A stretch of DNA of 64,000 nt, from the NCBI GenBank assembly GCA_947396885.1, contig OX377204.1, positions 96,048,728-96,112,727 on the forward strand. Direction: 5' to 3'. A program made the position numbers and the translations under genes. The stretch is from Heligmosomoides polygyrus polygyrus. Its lineage: Eukaryota; Nematoda; Chromadorea; Rhabditida; Heligmosomidae. Positions 20,937-35,900 of this stretch are shown here, piece after piece (position 1 is the first letter of the stretch; each line of letters begins with the position of its first letter). The notes beneath the pieces are model-generated. The model searched no databases, was not told the origin of the DNA, and saw only the letters and a program-made list of their open reading frames with translations.

Positions 20937-23900
20937 CTGCAGAGCGGAGGAGGTGTTGGTGCCAGTGCTACTCTTTGATAACCGAACTGAACATAGTGGC
21001 TGGTGCCCGAGCAACATAAACGTGAAAAAAAACAGCGAAAAATCACATATTTTTAGCCAATTTTCTCGAATTTCACAGAGGGCACCGTCAAGGGAGGTTT
21101 AGAGCTCCGCCCACTTGCATAATTCCGCCCATCAAACTGATAGAACTGTCTATAACAAAAACTCCAGTCTCACTAGTTCATCCAGCTAATTTCCTTAGGG
21201 CCTGTTCATACTTCGCGACAAGAGCGATTCGCCGCCCGCGCTAAATATGCATATCGATTAAAACCGAGCGCGCGCCGCCGAAAAGTGTCCATACTCGAGC
21301 GCTGGCGCAGTCGCTGCAGTCGCCCCTGTCGCTCTAGTCGCTCCAGTCGCTGCTGTCGCCTGTTCATACTTCGGCGCGCTGCGCTCTCGTCGCTCTTGCC
21401 GCTGCTGTCGCGAAGTACGAACAGGCCTGTGTGAGCTAGCGCTGTCACACTACCTTTAGCCCTAGTTTATACTTGCGCCGCTGGGCGGCGCGGCACGATG
21501 GTTGAGATAGATATTGACCGGGCGGCGCGAAAAATCGATATCTATGGCCGCGTGGCGGCGCAAGTACAAACTAGGGCTTAGACACCTCCACCATGAATCA
21601 TCCGATCGATACAAATTGATTGAGCGATTTATTGATGTTGGGATTGTCTAAAGACCTCAGAGTTAGGTCGCCGCCAGTAAGCAACAAACGACATTATTTA
21701 ATTATTTATTTATTTAGTAGTATTTTATTTCTTCATTTATTTAGTAGTGTTTATTTATTTGCGTATTAGTTATTTATTCATTTGTTTATTTAGAAGTGTT
21801 TTATTTCTTCATTTATTTAGTAATGATTATTTATTTGTGTCTTTGTTTGTATTTGTTTGTGTTGATCAAGTACGACGTCATCGGACTGACCGAGACGAGA
21901 AGACACCACCCACTGCATGCCGCCTACGACTCCGGAGAAGAACTGTTCCTCGGAACATGCGACAGCAGAGGAGTAGGCGGCGTTGGTGTCCTCGTCAACA
22001 CGCACTTGGCCATGAACATCGAATCGTACGAGTCTCTGACAAGCCGAATCGGACGTCTGCGACTGAAGCGATGTGGTTCCGTGCCAGCTTTGACTGTATT
22101 CGTCGCGTATGCCCCAACATCCGACTACGACGACGAAGAGGTCGAAGCCTTCTACGTGGAGCTGGAGAAGTTCTATAAGGAAGATCACACCTTCTACAAG
22201 GTGATCGTCGGCGACTTCAACGCCAAAATCGGACCGCGAAGGTCGCCGGAAGAACTTCACATCGGAACCCACGGTTTGGAGTGGAACGAGCAAGGTGAAA
22301 GGCTGTCTGAGTTTATCATGTCGACCAAGACCATCCATGGAAACTCGCAGTTCCAGAAGCTTCCCTCCCTACGATGGACCTGGGAATCTCCCGGTGGCAG
22401 TTCCACAACGAGATCGACCACATCATCTTCAACCGCAAATATTGCCTGACCGACGTCTCCGTTGTCCCCAAGTTCTACACGGGATCGGACCACCGCCTCC
22501 TTAGCGCGAGGTTCCGCTTTTCGCGTCAAGGAGAGAAGGCCGCGAAGTTCAAGAAGAGGAATCCCAGAACGACCATCAACTGGGACCTCTACACCTCTCT
22601 TGCCGGTCTTTGGGAAGATGCCGTCACGGACAACGTCGACGAGGAATACGACCGCTTCGTGCACCTTCTCCACGATAGTGCTAAGGGAGCCGAGAGCTTG
22701 AAGACCACCAAGAGACGTCTGTCTCTGGAAACTCTCGAGCTGATACGCCAGCGTGGAGCAGCACGAGCGTCAGGCAACTACCAACTGACGCCCGAGCTTG
22801 CGAAGCTATGCAGAGAGGCGATAAAAAAGGATCTTAAGGAGAGAAGGGCGGAAGTGTTGGCTGAAGCTGCAGAGGCAGGGTTGAGCATCCGCAATGCCCG
22901 CCAGAACTTCGCCAACTTCAAGACCAAGATGACAGCTCTCCGACGTCCCGACGGAACCGTCACCTCTTCCAGAAGGACCATGGAGAGGGTCATCCACGAC
23001 TTCTACTCCGATGTCTTCGATAGCCACGTCCACCTGCCCCCATGCCATCTTCCGCAGGATGGATACGTCGTCCCCTCTGTTCTCCCTTCCGAGATCCGAC
23101 ACGCCATCTCGTCGGTGAAGAAACGTACAGCACCCGGTCCCGACAGGATCAGACCCGAACACCTGAAGAACCTCCCGCCTACGCTCATCAACACCCTGGC
23201 GCGGCTCTTCACACGTTACCTGTCGGAGTGCAAGGTTCCATCTCAGTGGAAGACCAGCAGAACCGTCTTGCTCTACAAGAAGGGAGACGTGCACGACATT
23301 GGCAACTATCGCCCGATCTGCCTGCTGTCCGTAGTCTACAAGCTGTTCACTCGAGTTATCCTGAATAGGATTAGCAGAACGCTGGACGAAGGATAGCCAT
23401 GCGAGCAAGCAGGATTTCGGAGAGGATTCAGCACGATCGACCACATACACACCATTACGAAGCTCATCGAAGTGTCGCGAGAGTACAAGCTGCCGCTGTG
23501 CCTTACGTTCATCGACCTGAAGAAGGCATTCGACTCCGTCGAGACTGAAGCGGTCATGGAAGCCCTGCTCACCCAGGGTGTTCCTACTCAGTACATCAGA
23601 GTCCTTCGAGAGCTGTACAGTGGATTCACGACCAAGATCTCACCATTCTACAACGACCTCGTCGTCGACGTGAAGAGAGGGGTTCGGCAAGGGGATACCA
23701 TATCCCCGAAGCTCTTCAGCGCCACTCTCGAAAACGTCATGCGCGAACTAGAATGGGAAGACATGGGAGTGAAGGTCGACGGCCGGCAACTACATCATCT
23801 TCGCTTCGCTGACGACATCGTGCTCATAACGCCGAGCATCAGCCAGGCGGAGCGAATGCTGGCCGACTTCGATCGTGTATGTGGGAACGTTGGACTGCAG

Positions 23901-26900
23901 CTGAATCTTACGAAGACGATGTTCATGAGGAACGGATGGGTTTCTGATGCCCCATTCTCGCTCAACGGAACGAACATCTCCGAATGCTCCAGCTATGTGT
24001 ATCTGGGTCGCGAAGTCAACATGGCCAACGACCTAGCACCAGAGCTGAGCAGGAGGAAAAGAGCGGCTTGGGGAGCTTTCAAGAGCGTCGAAGAAGTCGC
24101 GAAGAAGACGAAGAACGTCCGACTCCGTGCCCACCTATTCGACTCCACTGTTCTTCCTGCCCTAACATACGCCTCAGAGACCTGGGCTATACGAAAGCAG
24201 GATGAACACGCGATCAGCGTCGCGCAGCGTGGAATCGAGAGGACGATGCTCGGAGTGACACGACTCACGCAAGTGAGAGAAGGCCTCCGGAGTTCCGAGC
24301 TTCGCCGATGCTCGAAGATCAGAGACGCTGTCGCGTGGGCCAAGTTGTCGAAAATTAGGTGGGCCGGCCACGTAATGCGCTTCGCAGACACCCGCTGGAC
24401 GAGAGCCATCACCGACTGGATTCCGCGGGATGTCAAAAGAACACCAGGACGCCCACCAACGCGTTGGTCGGACTTCTTCGTTAAAGCCCTGAACGACCGA
24501 TATGACGCTCTTCGTGTCCCTCGAGCGAGGAGGATCCATTGGACAACTCTGGCACGCGACAGGGACGAATGGAGACGCTGCTGGCACCCGCTCGAGCAAT
24601 TCGATGATCAACGGGACGACAGGTGATACAGGTGATTTATTTGTGTATTTATTTTTTATTTATTTAGTAGTGTTTTATTTATTTATTTAGTAGTAACCAA
24701 CCCGTCAAAGCGATCCACTGCCGAAAATCAATATATTCAATTTTTTTAAGCAAATGTTCCCTTCCGAGAAAAACTAGAATATCGCTTGGCCTCGGAGTTA
24801 GGGCCCGTTTATACTTCGACGCCGAGCGACGCGACGGCGGCCACATTGATCGGGCGACGCGATCGATCAATTTGGACACAATACGTGGCAACGCGTCGCT
24901 CGGCGTCGGATGTATAAACGGAACCTTATGCCAGTGCAGCAAATCGCACAGACCATGCTAATCGATATATCGATTTTTGCTTTCTTAATCAATATGATCC
25001 GCTCTCGCTAATCAATGCATCGACTTTTCATAGGTTTGTCCACCCACGTGCAAAGAGCGACGCAACACGAACAGCGCCAGCCAGGCACCGACGGCATCAT
25101 CGGTGTACTTATTGCTGACTTCCTGAGGGTCTGTTCATACTTCGCGACGAGAGCGACGGGAGCAATTAGTCGGTCGGAAAAATCATACGCATCGATTTTT
25201 GCCAAGCCATCGCCCAGCAAAAATCGACAGGTATGATTTGCCTGGCCGAAAAATCGCTCCCGTCGCGAAGTATGGACAGGCCCTAACGTTGACGATATGA
25301 CTAAACCATGACTAATCCCGCTTAGTGAACATCCCAATAAGTACCTTTTTCCGAGTGCAGTAAGGCTAACGGACGGTTTAATTATCCAAGTTTGGGGAGA
25401 TCCGACTCAATTCACGCTGTAATCTGACACTGTGGAAATAGACCTCGAATTGCGTGTTTGTAGCGATTTATCGCGCACGTGGAGCACGCTAATCGATTTT
25501 CGCAGAGCAATCTCGTAAAAATGGGCTGGAATTGCTGTGCTCAACGTTATTTACATATTAGATGATCTCCTAACCTACGCATGGGTTACGTTTTCTAGTC
25601 GTCCAACAATCAAGCATAGCAGCGTCATAGGAAAGTGTTAAGGCTTTAACGGTCCATGTCACGAATATGGGCAGCATTGTACATAAGGTAGGAGTGTGTC
25701 AGCCAATCAAGACACCGACCAAGTACGCGCTAGCCAATCAGGTACTGACCGTACACGACGTGCCTAACTGCATTCGCTTTTGATGCAGCCTGATTGACTG
25801 ACGCGTTCTTTCCTCTTAATGCGGCCTACATTCGCACTAGAACTGACATAAACTCACGAAAACCAATTCATGGATTCAGTAATTCAATATAACGATTTAC
25901 TCGCACTTAAATCAATATATCGATTTTCACAGATACGCCATCAAGTCATTTTTCAATTTTTCACAAAATTGTGTGAAACATATAGTCCAGCTCAATGAAC
26001 ATTTTTAAAAAACTTAAAACACAAAAATTCATTTTGAACCTAAAGAAAGACGTAAAGATAAAATTGCCCAAGCAGTTGAAAACTGAGCTTGAAAAAAATT
26101 AAAATAAAAAAACTGAACTCGCGAAAATCCCCGTTTCATATGCGAGATAATTAGCTCAAAACCCGTGCATATCGTTACTAATTAGGGTACTAAACCATTG
26201 CGCAATGCATGTTGCATAAGCACCATCGATTTAATTGCTCGATCAATATAAGATCAATATATTGATTTTCCGATTTTTTTCAAAGTATAGTGATCAAACT
26301 TCGCCTAAATCAAGGATTGCTGTAAAAGAAAGGGAACAGGTCGTTAATATGGATTGCATGGGGAGGCGGGAACACAAAAAGAACCGATCAGGCTGCATTC
26401 AAAGCTGGCGCGAAAAGTCGGTCTTCTGTCTGGTCGGCGAATTCCCACCTCCGTGTAAGCCACACTCGCGACTTGTGCCAAATATGTACTCATCCCAAGC
26501 CGCTTGTTTCCTCGTGCTCAGCTCTGGCGCTAGGTCGTTGGCCATGTTGACTTCGCGACCCAGATACACGTAGCTGGAGCATTCGGAGATGTTCGTTCCG
26601 TTGAGCGAGAATGGGGCATCAGAAACCCATCCGTTCCTCATGAACATCGTCTTCGTAAGATTCAGCTGCAGTCCAACGTTCCCACATACACGATCGAAGT
26701 CGGCCAGCATTCGCTCCGCCTGGCTGATGCTCGGTGTTATGAGCACGATGTCGTCAGCGAAGCGAAGATGATGTAGTTGCCGGCCGTCGACCTTCACTCC
26801 CATGTCTTCCCGTTCTAGTTCGCGCATGACGGTTTCGATGGCGCTGAAGAGCTTCGGGGATATAGTATCCCCTTGCCGAACCCCTCTCTTCACGTCGACG

Positions 26901-29900
26901 ACGACGTCGTTGTAGAATGGTGAGATCTTGGTCGTGAATCCACTGTACAGCTCTCGAAGGACTCTGATGTACTGAGTAGGAACGCCCTGAGTGAGCAGGG
27001 CTTCGATGACCGCTTCAGTTTCGACAGAGTCGAATGCCTTCTTCAGGTCGATGAACGTAAGGCACAGCGGCAGCTTGTACTCTCGCGACACTTCGATGAG
27101 CTTCGTAATGGTGTGTATGTGGTCGATCGTGCTGAATCCTCTCCGAAATCCTGCTTGTTCGCGTGGCTGTCCTTCGTCCAGGTTCTGCTGATCCTATTCA
27201 GGATGACTCGAGTGAACAGCTTGTAGACTACGGACAGCAGGCAGATCGGGCGATAGTTGCCAATGTCGTGCACGTCTCCCTTCTTGTAGAGCAAGACGGT
27301 TCTGCTGGTCTTCCACTGAGATGGAACCTTGCACTCCGACAGGTAGCGCGAGAAGAGCCGCGCCAGGGTGTTGATGAGCGCTGGCGGGCTTCCTTTTACA
27401 CACCAATAAATCAATTTAAATATCGATTTTTTCGCAAAATTATTCGACACATTCTCTTTTAGGGTCTATCATACAAAGAGTTTCGTTAAGATATAAATAT
27501 TACGATTTTAAAGAGTCGCTGAGACAAAACTGATACTTCTATGCTCGCCAAAAACGTTCCTATTTAGTAAAAATTTTGCATACTAACTTTTTTGAAAAAA
27601 TCGAAAATTTCCCGTTTCAGAGAAAATTGAATGTTTTTGAGAACACCCAAAGGGCAGTTATACCGTACGATCACCTATTACTTGATAGGGAACTGCATTC
27701 TTGTACGGCTGAAATTTGAGCTTCGTATCGATTTCTTCGATTATTCGAGCAATAAAAAATCGATGGTGCGTGCCATTTCCATTTCGGGCGCTAATTATAG
27801 CAGACAACAAACGTTACAGCAATAGTGCGGACTCAAATCTAGGCCTTCGCATGATTTCACGATCCAGTAGAGTATCGACCTGCTGATGGCTTATCGATTA
27901 TCTGGTCGCGCGCGGCATGCCAACCGATAGCACAGCTGGATTTATCTGTTGTCACTTCCACTTGACAAAAGGTCGAAAAGATCGACGTAGTCCCTTTAGG
28001 CCCCGTTTATACTTCGATGCTGAGCGACGCGAGGCCAGGTATGGTGGCCACATTGAATGAGCGACGCGATCGATCAATTTGGCCACTTTACAAGCCGTCG
28101 CGTCGTTCAGCCTCGGAAGTATAGACGGGGCCTTACACCACCAGCAGGTCGATATATCGATTTTCCTTTACACTCCAGCAGATCAATAAATCGATCTTCC
28201 ACATTCTTCGAAGCGTGATCATCTAGTTTTGTTTACAGCGGGGTTTACATTTGCTGTTGATACAAGTCGCTGATGTGGCCTACGCGGGAGGTGGGAACAC
28301 AACAAACCATTCAGAGTGGGCCGTGCGTGTACAGTCTTGATTGGCTGACGCGCTCCCGTCTTGACGTTTAAGCCACATTCACGACTTGTACCGAAAAAGC
28401 GCTCACAATAAAGAATAAAAAATTCTGAGGTGAAATTCTTGCAAAAATCGAAAATTTGGCCTGTCAATTTTCAAAAATAATAAAGAGACAAATAGCTCCA
28501 AGTCTATTTTTCCACTACTCAGCAAAATACTACTTGTTTTACTGTGAACTATATGGCTATCGATTGTTTCGCTTCTGCAATTAATATGCGATCAATAGTA
28601 ACTGCTAAATAATTCCAACTGGCAAACAAGATCTAGTTAGACAAAAAATGAATGCCTCTTTTTACACGCTAACAAATCGATATATTGATTTTTCGCCACA
28701 GTAAAATTTGCTAAAATTTGATAATTTGAAGTTCAGCAAGAAACGTACTTACTTATCAAAGGCAATACAGACTAATTTCATTGAAAAAATCAAAATTTTC
28801 CTTTTCAATGATAACTTGAATGCTTTCAGAAACAGATAATGGTCTGTTTATAGTTCGCGACGGGAATGACGAGAGCTACTGCTCGTCCAGGCAACCCGTG
28901 TATATCGATTTTTGACCGAAATTGCGCCCAACAAAAATCGATACGTATAGTTTGCCTGACCGACCAATCGCTTCCGTTGCTTCGTAAAGTATGAACAGGA
29001 GACCCTAAAAGATAGTTGGCCAAGGGTGTTGGCCATCGCCCTGCTGCGCTGGCTTGTGCTGGCGAATGCTTGGCTAAATATCGATTTCATCGATTATTTG
29101 ACCAGTAAAAAATCGATAGTGCTCGTCACTTCCATTTTAGTCACTATTTACAGCAGATAACTAGCGTGACAGCAAAATTGCTATTTCGAATCTAGGTCTC
29201 TGCATGATTCCACGATCCAGTGCACTTATCGATTAGCTGATTGCGCGCGGCATGCCAATCAATAGCACGCAGGATGAAGGATCTACCACCTCCACTTAAC
29301 AGAAAGTTAAGGAACGTTAAAAAAAATCGACATCTATTTTCCCTTTCCCACCCACCCCCCTTTTGCAACATTGTAAACTAATTCGTTTAAAAAATATTTA
29401 AAAATTCACGTTTCAGATATAATTGAAATTATTTCGGAAACGGATGAGAGGCGGTGCGACGACGTCGTTATTTTTTCGCTACCGGCTAGGGTACATGCAT
29501 TGCCGAACGATCAGATTCGAATCGATTTATTCGATTCGATTATTGATTACATGAGCAATAAAAAAATCGATAGCGCTTGTTATTTCCACTAATTACGGCA
29601 GGTAACAACTGCGCCAAGCCAACAAATATACGATCTCCGATCGAGGCCTCCATATCGTTCCACGATTCTGTGTGCTTATCGATTAGCTGATCGCGCGCGG
29701 CGTGCTAATCAATACCAGTTTCGCCAGAAATTTTATCGATTTTTGATATATCAAAGGAAATTCAGCACTTACTTCGCACTCCTACTGGGTCACGACAGAT
29801 TCTGGTCGCCGAATTCGTCACTGGATTCGGCTCCACACAACACTTCTGGATACCCGGACAGTTGCTGTCCATCCAGCAGCCGATGGCGGCGTCCTGAATG

Positions 29901-32900
29901 GAACTGCGTTTCGTACGGTAGGTAGAGAGAAGCGAAATAGTACAGTAGTTGGTACAGTATGCCTGGCTGATACGTCTCGAAAGAAATCAACGTGAAACTC
30001 ACCTGGAACACGGAGATACCGAGCGGACGGGGACACGAGCCGGATTTGGAGTTGATCTCTGACGCTGGGATACCTGAAAGACGGACCACTCAAGGGGCTG
30101 AAACCTCAGGTGGAATGCGCCACGCATTCTGCATCAAATGAAGGTGGAAGGTTCAGTACGCCTAGGCAGAATCCGAACCTTCAATCGACAAAGGGTCACA
30201 CGAGAGGAGAAGCCTCCTCCGGCTGCGCCACACCATCCCTCACGCTGCAGTACGGTCGCATATGTATTTTCAAGTAATGGTACGCTGTCAACAAAGGGTA
30301 GGAATGGTATTCAAGTAAAAGAGCTGGTGAACGCCTCAAAGATCGCGCCATGCATTTGTCTTCCTTCCAAAGTACGCGGACATGTTATTAGGAACCGCGA
30401 TAGAGCGTCCGACCTTGGATCACATCGGACCACGAACAACCTTTTGAGGACTTGTGCAACGATTAAACGGTCCAAATCAGTACATAACCTCGCCGAAACA
30501 CCTACAGCAATCGTGTTTTCGGACCTAGGTCTTCAGGAACAGCTTCCACGACGACACCCTCTAGCCTTCGGCCTGACTAATCCACCACCTCGAAACGACT
30601 TCGGAGTCCAGTCAAATAGACGGACGACGACGGCGGCGTCAAGCTTGAGCTCCTGTGTTTGCGCTCGGCATCGACACAATGCGATTGACGGTCGGCGGTG
30701 TCGATCCGATGGTTCTTCGGTTGGTCAGCAGCGGCCAGTGGATGCGAGAGATGGATGATCATTATGACTCATAAGCAGGAACCGAGCTCCAAAAGCAAAT
30801 AGATAGACGATCGGGGAAGAAAAAGACTCGTGTGGAACTAAGCCTGAATCTTGAACAGGAACGGGTGAGGAGAGAAAGAAAAGGGAGAACAATGAGGAAA
30901 ATATAAAGAAGAAGGAAAATAAAAAAAGGAAGACGAAGAAATTGGAACGAAGAGGGCTAGTAAGAGCAGTGGGTGGAGGATGAGCCTAAGAAATAGGAGC
31001 AACTGCAGCAGGAGCGGGACAGGGAAGAGGAAAGAGAATGAGAATAGGGAAACCACGAAGAAGGGGACGAGTGGAAGAGGAGAAATAGAAGAATGTGGAG
31101 TATGTAGAAGCAGAAAGAGGTGACGCAGAAGGAACAGTAGGAAGAGGTGAAAGAGGAAGAACAGCAGGATGACGAGGAGATAAAGGAATGGCAAAAAGAG
31201 GGAGCTCAGATGGTTGGGCACGGGAGAAGGAAGAAAATATGGAGGAGGAGGAGTGGGAGAAGGTTGAGGAGGAACGACTATAGAAGTAGCAGCAGCATGA
31301 AAAGGAGGAGAAGAAAAGTAAGAAGGAGGAAAGCTGAAAGAGGTAGAGCAATAGCAGGCAAGGGAGAAAGAGGAACGATGAAGTAGAAGTAGCGACCAAA
31401 AAGAGTAGCAGCAACGCAAAAGGAGGAGGGAGAGGAGGATGAGAAGAATAACATCAAGAAGAGAAGAACAAGAAGATAGGAAGGAAAAGAAACAGAAAAG
31501 AAGAAGAGAAGCATAAGGAGGAAAAGGACAATGATGAGAATAACAACAGGAAGAACACTAACAAGGAAGAGGAAGAGGCGAAGCAGGCCGAGGAGAAGCA
31601 GGTCGTGAATGCGGACCAGGAAGGCGAGGTGTAGGAAATGGAAGAGGAGGGGGAGTATGTAGGAGGAAGTAGCGAGGATGAGAAATAATAGAGCAGAAGG
31701 TGAACGAACGGTAGGAGAAGAAGCAGCACCAGAAGGCAGAGGAGTAGATGGAACGAGGGATGATTAGGAGAAAGAGGAACGGGGAAGGAGAAAAAAAGGG
31801 TAAAGGCAGAACTAGAGGAGGAGGAGGAGGAGGAGGAGGAGGAGGAGGAGGAGGGAAACAGGAGGAACATGAGTGGTAGTAACAGGAAGAAAAGGAAAGG
31901 ATGGGAAAAGATGATGAAGAACAACAAAAACGAGGAGGAAGATGGCGAAGATGACAACGAGAAAGAGGAGGAAGTGGTGGAAGAAAGAGGAGAAAAAAGA
32001 AGAAAAATGTGATGAAAAAAATGAAGATGTGAAGAGACCTTTCCCACTCAAGAACGTGAGTTCATAGCAGAATGGTGACAACGGTAGACTAGAACCTGGC
32101 CCACAGATGAGTTGTCGCGAAAACAGTGGCCGCTGATGTGTCCAGTGCAACACCTTCCTAGACTTGAACAAGGGTGTAATTTTATGCTAAACGAGTGGTA
32201 CCCTTAAGGATTTACCTCATCCACCTATTCTTCATTGGTCGTGATATCACGTTGTTGAAACGTTGTGCAGAGGTAATTTATAGAATCCATTATTCAGAAT
32301 CGAAGCTACTTTTTGTGCATCACGGGTTCCATACAATAAGTGCGCCACTTTAAGCAGCAGCATCTGTCAGAAAGAGACTCGCACTTTTAGGAATGCTATG
32401 AGCAGACATCGAATGCGGCCAATTTCTATGCAACGGCTAGCTAAGCTCTGCCACTTCTTCCTCGAGCTCAGTCCAGGTTCCTCTCAGCCCTCAGACGCTC
32501 GCTCTAAGCCGTTCATCGGACCGCTTTTTTTGACTGGCGCTCTTCCTGGACCGGCTCGGCGGTCGGCCGTGTTTGCGCTGAAAACCACACCCGGGAGCGC
32601 TGCTCAAACAAATAGGCAGATAAGACCACCCCACTCTGGATACGGCTGATAAGCTGGATTCCAGGGCAGATCTCGGCGAGAACTACAAGCGGTTCCGGAC
32701 AAGTTGCCCCTTTCCCTCCCCGTCGCACTCACCGGCGGTCTCGATTTGGCAGCACTTGTTCCCGTCCGACTGTATGCAGACCTGACCGGACAGTGGGCAG
32801 GTGACCGCGTCCGCTGTGCACTGTATCAGCGCCGACGAGCTGAAACAGAACTGGTTACGACCAGAGAGAAAGGGCCATCCCTTCTGGGGTTAAGAGTGGT

Positions 32901-35900
32901 CTGAAGACGTCTGAGAACTACTGAATCTTATGGTTTCATTTGGTTTCTTCATAAAGGCACAGCGCCTTCCATAGAAGCTCTGGTTCCAGATAGGGATTTT
33001 CTCAATGTGCTTGAGCATCGATTTATTTATTTTATGCACAAAAAGCCAAACAACAAAACAAACAAACAAATCAGAGAACCTACCGAACGGTGAAAAATAG
33101 AAAGCAATAAGCTTTTAAGACACCCCATGAAGATACCGATCCACAATTCTTTTGTACTCACCATCAGTGAGTTTGGTGATGTGTGATTTTTTTGACAACT
33201 TCAAAAATTTCCGAGCCAGCTCTACAAGTGAAGAATGCTGATCTTATATTGCTTCCTGGCCTAAGAAACTGGACCATCCACTACCCATCCCTTGTTAGTT
33301 TGATTTTCAATTTGATTTTAAAAAGAACTTTAAGCAGTTTCATAAGCCGGTCTTTCAGGGTGGAGGACTTTCTGTCGTTATGAGGAGGGTTTGCTCCATC
33401 TCACAGCATCTTTTCGTCGTAAATATAGGCATACTCGTATGGATATTTTCGACAGCAATTAGAACTAACCCCCTACTGCCGTTTAAATGTTCCCGCGCCT
33501 GCTACAGTATCCCCAAACCTGCATATCACCTAAGTTTCCGTTGTTATCGGAGCTCGTTTTTGAGCGCGCAAACCTACAGACACCTCTAACGATAAAAAGG
33601 ATAAGACCCATTCAAGCTGCTCGTGCTAAAGCCACTTTCGTCGGTCAACGAGGGGTGCGCATCGATTGAATGTCCGCGTGGACGCCGACGCGATCCAGCA
33701 ACCGCACGCTACAGTATCCCGCAAACCTGCACATCAATCGCAATTCGAACGACAGTATGGGATTGGTTATAAGAAAGACCAATATTTTCTGAATCAGGCA
33801 GGTTATACTTTTACTTGGTACTGTATCCGTCCGTCCCACATCGGCCACGCCCCCCCCCCACGTTAGTCAGCCATAGTGGAAAATCGTATAGGTAATTTGA
33901 ATGCCCATTTTGCCCCAACAATTACTTGTGGGTGCCAGCCGAGACTGCTACCAACTCACCGACTCTGGACGGCCTGTTTACACTTCGCGACAAGAGCGAC
34001 CTGTCGCCTGTGAAAAACATACGAATCGATTAAAACCCGGGCCCACGCAGCCGAAATGTGTCATACTCGAGCGTCGGCGCTGTCGCTCCAGCCGCCCCAG
34101 TCGCTGCTGTCGCCTGTTCATAGTTCCGCGCGACTACGCACGCTGCGCTCTCGTCGCTCTTGTCGCCGCTGTCGCAAAGTATGAACAAGCCCTTAGGCTT
34201 TACTTCCATGGGCAAGATCCGAACCGTAGATCAATTCAGGGAGCACACGAGACAGCCGGCGCCATTAACGACTACGCAAAATGCAAACGCAAATTCTTTT
34301 TCGGAGGTGATGCAGAAAACTGCATCAGATTAACCTTGAGAAAAGGGTTTCACCTATAAGGAAGAAGATCGGTGCCTAGAGCACTCCTATTCACTATCAT
34401 GAACCATTTTTGGCACGGCGTGGTAGCGCAGTTGGAGGAGAAGCCGCCTGTCGCGTGCACCCGATTCCAAGTTCTTGGTTCGGACTCTCCGCCTAGGCCA
34501 ACAACAAAATCCTATCTCCCCCCCCCCCCCTCCCAACTCGTCTGGGAAGGATCAAGCACTAACTAGTCCGTCGGCTGGTCACCGCAAGTCTTTGTATGGC
34601 CAAATGCGCATACAAATAGCCTTCGCGACAACCCGTAGAAGTTCAACGCGTGGCGCATCCCGAAAGCTGTCCTTTATCCTACATTTTGTCCTATATAATT
34701 CAATGATATTTCTCCAAGCAACTACCACTTACTCAATGAGGCAATTTTCGCATCAAAATAGACAACCCGAACAGTCCTGAAACCAAATTGAAAATCTTTT
34801 AAAACACTGAAACCCGTCAATGTAACTTTCTTTGAAACTTTATACCTCAGAAACCTTACAAGGAGACCCTCTAAACAAACGACATTTGTTGTCATGTTTT
34901 TGTTCAAAAATGTGTTTGAAATGGAGATAATGGGTCTTACTGAAGATAAGTCACAAAACGCAAAAACACCACCGTAGGGAGGAATCGAACCCACGACCAC
35001 GTTCCTGTGAAGCACGAACACTAACCACTGCACCAACAGACCACATCCGTTGGGGTGGCATCAGGGCGTGATGAACTTGGCGCTCACGTTTTCACACGCC
35101 TTTTTTCGAGCAAAAAAAGAGCATTCCGAAAAAGTAGCTATGGTTTTGGACTTGCCACACGGGACTCTAAATCCAGTAAAAATTGCATCGCAAAGGCTCA
35201 CCACAACTTTGGAGGTTCTTCTTCTCAGAAGGGTGAACACTGTGCTTGAAACCTTAGTCTAAGAAACTAGAACAAAATAATGAACCAAAAATTATTTTAA
35301 AGTGCAGGAAAACTGCAATTTTGCAGCAGATTGAAGAAAGAGCTTGCGCCGTGCGCTCTTCCAGCTCGTGGCGATTCCAATTCGATTGATAGTGCGAATA
35401 CTGCTCACTTGGAGCTGCATAAGCCTTTGTTCTATTGTTGATGAATGTATAACTACATGCAACACAAAATTTTTACTATCAATCGAATAAAAATTGCGAT
35501 GAGCGCACGTCGCAATTCTTCCTTTCAGGACCTTAAAATTTCTAGCCTTCCTGTACTTAAAAATAAATTTAAGCAATTAATTTTAATTGACAAAATGAAA
35601 ATTTTATAAAATTTCAAAGAGTGCCTTCACGTCTTGGAGTAGGTGAATTAGAAATTGGTCAAATTTGGTTTAAATAAAGGTTAGATTTGACTTGAAGACC
35701 TACCTCGAACAGAATAGGATTCGCGGAGGCGGCTTCGGTGTCGTTTCCGGCTCCGGCATACCTCGTCGACATTCTGGATGACTGTCCAATTGACCAGTCA
35801 GCGAGTAGTAGTCACAAATGTCAAGTGCAAACGAAGAAATTGCCTGAACACGCCATATTTGGCTCGGCAGTTCAATCAATACTTATCAATACACACGAAG

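Noticed and set aside
22806..24611. Minus-strand frames of 145-214 codons
   Set aside because: Antisense shadows of the LINE reverse transcriptase.
30838..32171. Long minus-strand frames rich in Ser, Phe and Leu, up to about 197 codons
   Set aside because: They are translations of the polypurine/polypyrimidine tract; low complexity and no domain.
34970..35042. Functional tRNA gene
   Set aside because: A and B boxes match, but acceptor and T stems do not pair.
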